From: Pseudomonadota bacterium
GTDB taxonomy: Bacteria; Bdellovibrionota; Bdellovibrionia; Bdellovibrionales; JAEYZS01
DNA: 7,279 bases
NCBI GenBank assembly: GCA_023427925.1
Contig: JAEYZS010000223.1
Coordinates: forward strand, 1 to 7,279
Direction of reading: 5' to 3'
Below the pieces are notes generated by a model that saw only the letters and a program-made list of their open reading frames with translations, made no database searches and was not told where the DNA came from. Of the stretch, positions 1-6,447 are shown piece after piece (position 1 is the stretch's first letter; every line of letters starts with the position of its first letter). The translations under genes and the position numbers were made by a program.

Positions 1-664
1 CTACTAGTGCATGGGCAAAACCAATGTCACCTCTTAGAAAAAAGCCATCACCTACGTTTTTACCAAAGAAGCGCATTGCGCTAAAGCCAGTTAAGTAAGT
101 GTAAAGTGCCACGTGTCCACTAGGGCCCGTTAGCTTATTACCTGCTACATTCATGGCAACTCCCATAATTGACTTATGATCAGAACTCGGTACGTAAAAC
201 CCAAAGATATCCATATTAAGAAAAGTTGATTCACTCATGGATGGCTCACTTTTCAACTCATCGTATATCATTCCAGCATCTCCAGAGTAATTCTCTTTTG
301 AAAAACCAATACCCCACAAAAAATACCAGTCTTCGTTTAGCGTCGGCAAATTTTCATGTCTGTCGCGCTCGACAGGTGGAAGCTCTTGAGAGACCGGCAC
401 AAAGACTTCTGGTTGAGGCTGCGGATGAACTGGTGCTGCGATCTGAGGAGCTGAAATGGCTTCCTGAGGCGATTGAGTATTGCTCGTTTGTTCAGGCCCT
501 TCTTTTGTTTCTGTAACTTGAGTCTTACGAATTATTTTCCCTTCAGCATCGAACTCTTCTGTTACCGTAGTTACAACCACCTTCTTGACCACTCTTTCCT
601 GCGCGTTGGAGGTTGAAATGACAGCTAGACTTAATACTATAAACACCAACTGAAAATTAATCAT
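1..664 (-). CDS. Secreted probable outer-membrane beta-barrel protein, 3' end missing
   Basis: The frame is open from ATG at 664 to the left edge: 221 codons with no stop. The first 21 residues form a signal peptide (hydrophobic QLVFIVLSLAVIS, then STSNA before Gln22), so the product is exported. Residues 24-60 are charged and rich in Lys, Thr and Glu. Residues 61-99 are rich in Pro and Gln, like a flexible periplasmic linker. From about residue 112 the sequence changes to short stretches rich in aromatics and glycine (DWYFLWGIGF, DIFGFYVP, FFLRGDIGFAHALV) separated by polar turns. This resembles the first strands of a small outer-membrane barrel. A Shine-Dalgarno AAAGGA lies 8 nt before the ATG. 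It has the same orientation as the nuo operon but is separated by 264 nt, so it is probably a separate unit. I do not recognise a family, and the barrel assignment is inference from composition. Confidence 0.8.
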   Translation of the reverse strand, partial: MINFQLVFIVLSLAVISTSNAQERVVKKVVVTTVTEEFDAEGKIIRKTQVTETKEGPEQTSNTQSPQEAISAPQIAAPVHPQPQPEVFVPVSQELPPVERDRHENLPTLNEDWYFLWGIGFSKENYSGDAGMIYDELKSEPSMSESTFLNMDIFGFYVPSSDHKSIMGVAMNVAGNKLTGPSGHVALYTYLTGFSAMRFFGKNVGDGFFLRGDIGFAHALV

Positions 665-928
665 TTTGCTAATCCTTTAAATAAAATCTGTTACCTTCTC
701 TCGGGTAAAGTTAATAAAGAGTTAACAAAAAATATTAAAACTAGATCAAATGAGAGCATTACTCCACGCAACGTGCGAAGTGAGGTTTTTTCTAATAGTT
801 TGCAGGTTGTTTTAACTAAGGGATTTTCGTTCGAATCAAGACGTGAGATCTTGAAAACCGCAGTGTACTTTCAGTACGTGAGGATTTTCAAGACCGCAAG
901 CAACTTAGAGTTAAGCCAAAAGATCAAG
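665..928. other. Non-coding gap between the nuo operon and the barrel-protein gene
   Basis: I see no credible gene on either strand. The right part (841-898) holds the repeat and hairpin described separately. The left part is very AT-rich and serves as the upstream region of the gene starting at 664. It contains two small inverted repeats: arms 710-714 and 722-726 (GTTAA/TTAAC), and arms 691-695 and 704-708 (TTACC/GGTAA). I could not find a convincing -35/-10 pair. A short reading frame on the plus strand starting with GTG at 773 runs into the antisense of nuoI and has no ribosome binding site. Confidence 0.6.
841..898. repeat. Imperfect palindrome built on a direct repeat with inverted cores
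   Basis: Two units share identical ends: 841-862 and 876-898 both begin ACGTGAG and end ACCGCA. Their middles are inverted relative to each other (TCTTGAAA versus TTTTCAAGA). As a result, 849-893 can fold into a hairpin. The outer stem is 9 bp (849-857 with 885-893), then a one-base bulge and CC/GG (858-859 with 882-883), then an internal loop. A 5-bp tip, GTACT (865-869) with AGTAC (873-877), closes on three bases. It begins 35 nt after the nuoI stop. There is no T-tract on either side, so it is not a textbook intrinsic terminator. It could still stabilise the 3' end of the nuo transcript. It looks like a palindromic intergenic repeat unit, but its copy number elsewhere is unknown. Confidence 0.7.
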
Positions 929-1453
929 CTAAATGCCGGAGGAGAGGCGTTCTTCGTCATCTAGTACCGACTGTATCCCACCCTTCAACTGCGGTCTGTA
1001 TGCTAGATCTTGAATGCCATAGATGAAGTTCGATCCATTTTTACCTGCAACTTGCCACTCTGGCCCCATACGAATGGCGTCTACAGGACAAGCTTCTTCG
1101 CAGAATCCGCAGAATACACATCTCAACATATCAATCTCATAAGAGATTGGGTATTTTTCTACCTTTGGATCTTCGTGCTCACTTGCTACGATCGTAATGC
1201 AAGTTGCTGGGCAATTGGTCGCACAAAGCATACATGCAGTACATCTGAGACTTCCATCTTTTTTAGTAGTGAGGATGTGCGTCCCTTTGAATCTTGGAGA
1301 ATATTCGTACTTCTCCTCAGGATAATTCAGAGTGAGCATTTTGTCTTTGTTAGCAAGGTTTTTAACCAAGTTCTTAATAGTGATTCCTAGTCCGACAAAA
1401 ATACCCGGTAAATACCACGATGATAATTTATTTGGTTTAGCTACTTCACTCAT
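929..1453 (-). CDS. nuoI: NADH-quinone oxidoreductase subunit I (8Fe ferredoxin-type)
   Basis: NuoI (174 aa) carries the two 4Fe-4S clusters N6a and N6b that pass electrons from NuoG to N2 in NuoB at the junction with the membrane arm. Two full CxxCxxCxxxCP motifs are visible: Cys71, 74, 77, 81 and Cys112, 115, 118, 122. In this fold each cluster takes three cysteines from one motif and the fourth from the other. Residues 12-33 (SWYLPGIFVGLGITIKNLVKNL) form the amphipathic helix that lies along the membrane. The length is normal for the family. The start at 1453 overlaps the nuoG stop as ATGA and has a good Shine-Dalgarno, GAGGTG, 5 nt upstream, inside nuoG. It is the last gene of the operon. 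The usual preceding gene, nuoH, is absent. The stop is TAG at 929-931. Confidence 0.96.
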   Translation of the reverse strand: MSEVAKPNKLSSWYLPGIFVGLGITIKNLVKNLANKDKMLTLNYPEEKYEYSPRFKGTHILTTKKDGSLRCTACMLCATNCPATCITIVASEHEDPKVEKYPISYEIDMLRCVFCGFCEEACPVDAIRMGPEWQVAGKNGSNFIYGIQDLAYRPQLKGGIQSVLDDEERLSSGI

Positions 1454-2949
1454 GGAGCCACCTCTTCTACTCTTGCATTTTCAAAACCGACTGCAGCCTT
1501 GCCTGAGAACAATTGAGTCGCATCGCTAAGAGTTAATGCTTCGGAAACAACAGTTACACCTTTTTTGATTTTCTGTTCTTTGCCGGCAAAGTTAATGAAT
1601 GTTCCGCTTTTTTCAGTGTAAGACTTCATAGGTATAACGAAATTCGCTTGCTCAAATAGAGCATTTCTTCCTGAAGTCATCCAAACAAGAGTGTCCGCCT
1701 TGTTGAGTCTTGTAAAAACACTCTCAAGATCAGGGTAAGCAGTTTGGATTTCAGGACCTGCAACGACGATAGTTTTGATTTTTCCAGCCTCAATGCCTTC
1801 AAAAACTTCGTTCCAAGGTTTTACTTTTACCCCTTCATCAGCCAATGCTTTTAATAGCCCCTTAGTATTTGGGTTGTTGTCTCCTCTATACAATAGGCCG
1901 TCAAAGTCATTGAGCTTATCTGGATTGTTGATCCAGTGATAGAACTGAGTAATACCTTTTGATTTAAAGAAAGAAACAAAGTCTTTGTATTCTTCAACTG
2001 TGTATTGACCTGTCAACACCACAGCGACAGATTCTGCTTTTTGAGAGTTTAAATGCTGAGAAACTTCAAGAGCAATTTTCCCTGCAAAATCATACGAAGG
2101 AGAATCTGAGTTTCTCATTCCTTTAACTTGTCTTGATTCTTTATTTACAAACTTATAAATGTCGCGACCCACATCACACATCCAGTAACCGTTTACATCT
2201 GGATTATGATTTGGTCTTACTCTATAAAGTCCATTTTCGTTGAAATATACTTTAACGTTACAGCCCGTAGAGCAGCCGTTACAGACAGTATCAAAATCTT
2301 TTAGATACCAAACTCTTTGACGGAATCTAAAGTCCTTAGAGGTCAATGCCCCTACAGGACAAATATCTACGGTGTTTAAAGCGTAGTTATTTTCAACAGG
2401 TTTACCGTCAACCGTTCCAATTTCGGAGTGGTCACCGCGATTAAAAATTCCAAATTCATTTGTCTTAGAAACTTCTTCTGTGAATCTCACACAACGAGAA
2501 CAAAGAATACATCTTTCTGAATCCAACACAATTTTAGATCCGAGATCAACCACCTTAGCTTTTTTAACTTTGTGTTCCGCCATGCCCGGCTCGTACTTAC
2601 CATATTGCATGTAGTATTCTTGAAGTCCACACTCCCCTGCTTGGTCACAAATTGGACAATCGAGCGGGTGATTGATCAAATGAAATCCAAGTGTCCACTC
2701 GACAGACTCTTTTACTTTTACTGAAGTATTGTTGATCTTCATGCCTTCGGCGACTGTCGTATTACATGCGATCTGTAGTCTTGGGTTACCTTCAATCTCA
2801 ACCATACACATTCTGCATACCCCAGCAATTGATAATCCTGGGTGCCAGCAATAGTGAGCAATGTTCTCTTTTGCTGTCATAAAAGCTTCAATGATTGTTG
2901 AGCCAGGTTTTACCTGAACTTCTTTACCATTAACGGTGCATTTCAACAT
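1450..2949 (-). CDS. nuoG: NADH-quinone oxidoreductase subunit G, compact form with N7 cysteines
   Basis: NuoG (499 aa) relays electrons from NuoF through several Fe-S clusters in the peripheral arm. In order: a 2Fe-2S ferredoxin domain with Cys34, 45, 48, 62 (N1b); the HxxxCxxCxxxxxC motif with His94, Cys98, 101, 107 (N5); a 4Fe-4S site with Cys147, 150, 153, 197 (N4); and a Mo-bisMGD-type 4Fe-4S domain with Cys223, 226, 230, 258 (N7). The rest, to residue 499, is a shortened molybdopterin-oxidoreductase-like domain. It still shows the EKxGTFxNxxGxxQ signature at 446-459. The family is usually about 670-900 aa, so roughly 200 or more residues of this domain are missing, yet there is no sign of a frameshift. 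The start lies inside the end of nuoF (20-nt overlap), with Shine-Dalgarno AGAGGA 7 nt upstream. The ferredoxin domain begins at once after it, which supports this start. Confidence 0.95.
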   Translation of the reverse strand: MLKCTVNGKEVQVKPGSTIIEAFMTAKENIAHYCWHPGLSIAGVCRMCMVEIEGNPRLQIACNTTVAEGMKINNTSVKVKESVEWTLGFHLINHPLDCPICDQAGECGLQEYYMQYGKYEPGMAEHKVKKAKVVDLGSKIVLDSERCILCSRCVRFTEEVSKTNEFGIFNRGDHSEIGTVDGKPVENNYALNTVDICPVGALTSKDFRFRQRVWYLKDFDTVCNGCSTGCNVKVYFNENGLYRVRPNHNPDVNGYWMCDVGRDIYKFVNKESRQVKGMRNSDSPSYDFAGKIALEVSQHLNSQKAESVAVVLTGQYTVEEYKDFVSFFKSKGITQFYHWINNPDKLNDFDGLLYRGDNNPNTKGLLKALADEGVKVKPWNEVFEGIEAGKIKTIVVAGPEIQTAYPDLESVFTRLNKADTLVWMTSGRNALFEQANFVIPMKSYTEKSGTFINFAGKEQKIKKGVTVVSEALTLSDATQLFSGKAAVGFENARVEEVAP

Positions 2950-4252
2950 GATGAGATCCTCTTAAATATTTTCTTTTGATCGGCTGTCCAGTAACTTTCG
3001 ATCGTCCTTCTCTGATATAGAACTCAAATTCATCTCTAAACTTTTGTACAAAGCTAATCGTTGGTAGTGCCGCAGCATCAGAAAGAGCACAAATCGTGCG
3101 GCCCTTCATGTTCTGCGCAACTGTATCCAATAGCTCAATATCTTGTGGACGTCCGCGTCCTAACAAAATACTATTTACAATTTTTTCTAACCAACCGGTG
3201 CCTTCACGACAAGGAGTGCACTGTCCGCAAGATTCGTGATGATAGAAATGCAGAATCACGTTCAACATATCCACCATGCAACGAGTTTCATCCATAATAA
3301 TAACAGCACCAGAACCTAACATTGTCCCTGCGGCTGCGAGATTTTCATAATCCATTGTTGCTTTGTAGGCCTCATCAGCCAACAAGACTGGCGCTGATGA
3401 TCCACCGGGGATTACGGCTTTTAGTTTTTTGCCGTTTTTCATGCCACCACATTCTTTTTCGATAAGGTCTTTAAGCGGATAAGCAAGTGGCACTTCATAT
3501 GTACCAGGTTTATTCACGTCACCGCTCACAGAGAATAATTTTGTTCCAGCTGATTTTTCTGTTCCGTGTTTTCTGTAAGCCTGAGCTCCATCACGAACGA
3601 TGTATTTTACAGCGGCTAAGGTCTCTACGTTGTTTACGATTGTTGGCTTTGCCAAGTACCCTTGAACAGCTGGGAATGGTGGCTTAAGTTTTGGCTGACC
3701 TTTTTTACCTTCAAGAGAGGAAATCATACCTGTTTCTTCACCACAGATATAAGCACCAGCTCCAGAGTACACATCCATGTCATGGTCAAAGCCAGATCCA
3801 AGAATATTCTTACCTAAAAGACCTGCATCATACGCTTCTTGGATGGCTTTTTTAACTGTGCGATGGCATTTTGCATATTCACCACGAATATAGATATAAC
3901 TTTTTTTAGAACCAATTGCGAAAGCCGAAATGATCATACCTTCAATCAATTGATGAGGAGCTCTCTCCATCATCAAACGATCTTTAAATGTTCCCGGCTC
4001 ACCTTCATCGGCATTGCAAAGTAAATATCTTGGCTCTCCATTTTCAGGTAAAAAGCTCCACTTCATACCCGTTGGAAATCCTGCTCCACCACGGCCTCTT
4101 AAGCCTGAAGCTTTAACTTCTTCGATGATATCTTTTGGCTTCATCTTAAAAGCTTTCTTCAAAACATCATAGCCACCATGCTTTTTGTAACCTTCTATAG
4201 TTGCAAATTCTGGCTTGTCATAGTTCTCAGTTAAAAGTTTTACTTCTGCCAT
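2930..4252 (-). CDS. nuoF: NADH-quinone oxidoreductase subunit F (NADH/FMN site)
   Basis: NuoF (440 aa) binds NADH and FMN at the tip of the peripheral arm and starts electron transfer. The glycine-rich FMN loop is at residues 50-62 (GLRGRGGAGFPTG). The acidic NADH-pocket segment NADEGEPGTFKDR is at 80-92. The second nucleotide-site motif is at 170-182, read as CGEETGMISSLEG, where most homologues have CGEETALxxSLEG. The N3 4Fe-4S ligands are Cys342, 345, 348 (SCGQCTPC) and Cys388 (TICALSDAAALP). Length is normal. The ATG at 4252 lies 7 nt after the nuoE stop; AGGG 5 nt upstream is a modest Shine-Dalgarno. The last seven codons, counting the stop, overlap the start of nuoG in another frame. 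The strict conservation of the acidic segment fits NADH rather than NADPH use, an inference from the family. Confidence 0.97.
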   Translation of the reverse strand: MAEVKLLTENYDKPEFATIEGYKKHGGYDVLKKAFKMKPKDIIEEVKASGLRGRGGAGFPTGMKWSFLPENGEPRYLLCNADEGEPGTFKDRLMMERAPHQLIEGMIISAFAIGSKKSYIYIRGEYAKCHRTVKKAIQEAYDAGLLGKNILGSGFDHDMDVYSGAGAYICGEETGMISSLEGKKGQPKLKPPFPAVQGYLAKPTIVNNVETLAAVKYIVRDGAQAYRKHGTEKSAGTKLFSVSGDVNKPGTYEVPLAYPLKDLIEKECGGMKNGKKLKAVIPGGSSAPVLLADEAYKATMDYENLAAAGTMLGSGAVIIMDETRCMVDMLNVILHFYHHESCGQCTPCREGTGWLEKIVNSILLGRGRPQDIELLDTVAQNMKGRTICALSDAAALPTISFVQKFRDEFEFYIREGRSKVTGQPIKRKYLRGSHHVEMHR

Positions 4253-4259
4253 GCTCGCC

Positions 4260-4736
4260 CTACTTTAATTCCTTAACCAATTGGTCAAGTTTCTCGTAAT
4301 TTAAATTTTCAATATAATCGTCTCTGTTGATTTGTAAAACCGGAGCTGTATCGCAAGAACCTAAACACTCTGCTCTTGAAATAGTGAACCGACCATCTTT
4401 AGTCACTTCACCGTCGTTCACTCCCAGTTTATCGCAGAGGTAATCAGCCATTTCATGCGCCCCTGCCATCGCGCAAGAGATGTTACAGCAAACTTGAATA
4501 TGATGTTTTCCCACAGGCTTTTTGTTGTACATCGTATAGAAAGTGAGCACTTCATTGATTTGAGACATTGGAATGTCCATCACATCCGATAGATGCTTTA
4601 CTACCTCTGGAGAAACCCAACCACCGTTTTCATCTTGAGCAATGAAAAGCGCTGGTAATACGGCTGATCTTTTTGTTTCGTATCTTGTTAATTCTTTTTT
4701 TACGGCTTCTAAGCCTTTTTGACTTAATTGAAACAT
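4260..4736 (-). CDS. nuoE: NADH-quinone oxidoreductase subunit E (thioredoxin-like 2Fe-2S)
   Basis: NuoE is a thioredoxin-fold 2Fe-2S protein that sits beside NuoF and carries off-path cluster N1a. I place the start at ATG 4736 (158 aa, MFQLSQKG...). GGAAGG at 4741-4746 lies 4 nt before it, and 16 nt then separate it from the nuoCD stop. An in-frame GTG at 4748 would add four residues (MEGR) but has no ribosome binding site of its own. The N-terminal helical part (AVLPALFIAQDENGGWVSPEVV, then INEVLTFYTMY) is typical. Cluster ligands in the 158-aa numbering are Cys83 and Cys88 (CCNISC) and Cys124 and Cys128 (CLGSC). An additional Cys84 sits directly after the first ligand. The stop is TAG at 4260-4262. 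Confidence 0.95.
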   Translation of the reverse strand: MFQLSQKGLEAVKKELTRYETKRSAVLPALFIAQDENGGWVSPEVVKHLSDVMDIPMSQINEVLTFYTMYNKKPVGKHHIQVCCNISCAMAGAHEMADYLCDKLGVNDGEVTKDGRFTISRAECLGSCDTAPVLQINRDDYIENLNYEKLDQLVKELK

Positions 4737-4740
4737 TCTA

Positions 4741-4746
4741 CCTTCC
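4741..4746 (-). promoter_or_regulatory. Shine-Dalgarno that sets the nuoE start
   Basis: GGAAGG lies 4 nt upstream of the ATG at 4736, in the short gap after the nuoCD stop (4753-4755). It overlaps the codons that would be used if translation began at the GTG at 4748. That GTG has no purine-rich site before it, so this site favours the shorter protein. Confidence 0.6.
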
Positions 4747-4752
4747 ACCCAA

Positions 4753-6447
4753 TTATCTATCTAACTCACCAGCAATTAAATTTAAGCTACCAAGAACTGC
4801 AATCACATCCGCGACCAATCCTTTATCGATCAAATGCGAGAATGATTGATAAATTGCAAAACACGGAGGACGCGCTCTCAGGCGGTAGGGCTTTGGACCT
4901 CCATCGCTGACGATATGGAATCCAAGCTCACCGTTTGCAGCTTCTGTTGCATCGTAGATTTCACCTACTGGAGGCTTAATTCCTTTAATGACCAACATAA
5001 AGTGGTTCATTAAGCCCTCAATGTTTCCATAAACATCTTTCTTCTCAGGTAACACGATGTCTTTGTCTCTGATTGTGTAATCACCTGATGGAACGTTACG
5101 TGCCACTTGGTCAATGATTCGAGTGGACTGCCTCATCTCTTCTAAACGAACGAGATATCTGTCGTAGCAGTCGCCCGTTGTTCCAGTTGGGATATCAAAA
5201 TCGAGTTGATCGTAACCATAATATGGTTCTGCTTTTCTCAAATCCAAACCAAGACCGGCAGCTCTTAAACATGGACCTGTGTAACCAAACTGAATAGCAT
5301 CGTCGAGAGAAATGCCCCCAACTCCCTTGGTTCTTTGAATCCAAATTTTATTGTTTGTTAAAAGCTTATCGATTTCGTTAATACCTTTTTTGATTTCTTC
5401 GTTTACCTTTAGAACTTCTTCGTACCATCCCTTAGGAGGTTCGTTTGCAATTCCACCCACTCTTAAAAGGGAAACTGTTAAGCGTGCACCACAAAGTTTT
5501 TCAAAAAGTGAGTAGACTCTCTCTCTCAAAGCAAAGAGGTAGAAGAAGCCTGTTAGCGCGCCCAAATCTACACCGTTTGCACCCAGGCAAACAATGTGGT
5601 CAATGATTCTAGAAAGCTCTGCTAAAATCACTCTGGTAGCTTGAGCCTTTGGAGGGATTTCAACTCCCAGCATTTTTTCAACTGCTTTACAGAATCCGAG
5701 GTTATTCATTGGGGCAGAACAATAGTTCAAGCGATCAGTATACGGAATAACTTGGTTGTAAAAATGAGTCTCACCCATTTTTTCAAAACATCTGTGTAAA
5801 AATCCAAGTTCAACATTTGAGCGAGTGATTGTCTCACCATCTAGCTCCACCATCACACGAAGTGTTCCATGAGTCGCAGGGTGAGAAGGTCCAATATTGA
5901 GTGGCACTAAGTTTTTATTCGGATCTTTGATATAAGTGTCATCGTTTTCAAAATGAACGGGCAACACATCTGAACAATGCTGCTGATGATTTGGGTCATA
6001 ATCTTTTCTTAATGGATGACCCTTGAAGTGATGGTGTGTAAGAATTTTTCTAAGGTAAGGATGGCCCTTAAAAATAATTCCAAACATATCATAAGCTTCT
6101 CTTTCAAACCAATTTGCGCCCTTCCACACTGAAACAATCGAATCCACGGCTTCACCGTCAGCGACTTGAGTTTTAACTCTCAAACGCTTGAATGTTTTTG
6201 TATTGAAGAGCTGATAAATAACATCAAATCTTCTCTCACGAGAAGGGTAATCAGCCCCAGTGAGATCCATCAGGAAATCAAAGCGACCAGAATCTTTTAA
6301 ATGTCTCATCAAAGGCAGAATCGTTTCCTTCGGGACTTCAATAACATCATTTCCAAAATTTGAAGGGACAGATCCACCCTTATAGATAAATCCGTTGCTT
6401 TGAAATTTGTGACTTAAATCTGATTTAATTTCATCAATGTGATTCAT
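4753..6447 (-). CDS. nuoCD: NADH-quinone oxidoreductase fused subunit C/D
   Basis: One 564-aa protein joins NuoC (about residues 1-155) and NuoD (about 178-564) by a short linker. The C half shows WFEREAYDMFGI (113-124) and HPLRKDYDP (144-152), the signature of the 30-kDa subunit. The D half is the 49-kDa subunit, related to NiFe-hydrogenase large subunits but lacking the metal site. With NuoB it forms the quinone pocket near cluster N2. The pocket residues corresponding to Thermus Nqo4 His38 and Tyr87 are present as His193 (GPSHPATHG, 186-194) and Tyr242 (YTDRLNY, 236-242). The end NLIAGELDR matches the conserved C-terminus, usually close to DIVFGEVDR. Two small changes are Cys220 in LGFLHRCFEK, usually Gly, and Gly300 in LGALTGFFY. 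The ATG at 6447 overlaps the nuoB stop by one base (TAATG), with GGAAGAG just upstream. Confidence 0.97.
   Translation of the reverse strand: MNHIDEIKSDLSHKFQSNGFIYKGGSVPSNFGNDVIEVPKETILPLMRHLKDSGRFDFLMDLTGADYPSRERRFDVIYQLFNTKTFKRLRVKTQVADGEAVDSIVSVWKGANWFEREAYDMFGIIFKGHPYLRKILTHHHFKGHPLRKDYDPNHQQHCSDVLPVHFENDDTYIKDPNKNLVPLNIGPSHPATHGTLRVMVELDGETITRSNVELGFLHRCFEKMGETHFYNQVIPYTDRLNYCSAPMNNLGFCKAVEKMLGVEIPPKAQATRVILAELSRIIDHIVCLGANGVDLGALTGFFYLFALRERVYSLFEKLCGARLTVSLLRVGGIANEPPKGWYEEVLKVNEEIKKGINEIDKLLTNNKIWIQRTKGVGGISLDDAIQFGYTGPCLRAAGLGLDLRKAEPYYGYDQLDFDIPTGTTGDCYDRYLVRLEEMRQSTRIIDQVARNVPSGDYTIRDKDIVLPEKKDVYGNIEGLMNHFMLVIKGIKPPVGEIYDATEAANGELGFHIVSDGGPKPYRLRARPPCFAIYQSFSHLIDKGLVADVIAVLGSLNLIAGELDR

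Noticed and set aside
226..516. Plus-strand open frame of 96 codons
   Set aside because: It lies antisense to the secreted-protein gene, which has a signal peptide, a good ribosome binding site and barrel-like composition. The plus-strand translation has no recognisable features.
849..893. Hairpin after nuoI as a classical intrinsic terminator
   Set aside because: No T-tract follows the stem on the minus strand, and the stem is interrupted by a bulge and an internal loop. I report it as a repeat instead.
773..964. Plus-strand open frame of 63 codons across the intergenic repeat
   Set aside because: It begins with GTG without a Shine-Dalgarno, includes the palindrome, and ends inside the antisense of nuoI.
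1010..1390. Plus-strand open frame of 126 codons, and other frames on the plus strand at 1332-1529, 3061-3297, 3487-3687, 3839-4024, 4728-4910 and 6745-6966
   Set aside because: All lie antisense to nuo genes with full family signatures and show no domains or start signals of their own.
1450..1500. NuoG as a frameshifted or prematurely stopped gene
   Set aside because: The stop overlaps the nuoI start as ATGA, with a proper nuoI ribosome binding site just before it, and no remaining NuoG sequence follows. The short form looks native.
4737..4748. GTG at 4748 as the nuoE start
   Set aside because: It lacks a Shine-Dalgarno, while the ATG at 4736 has GGAAGG 4 nt upstream, and the added residues MEGR match nothing in the family.
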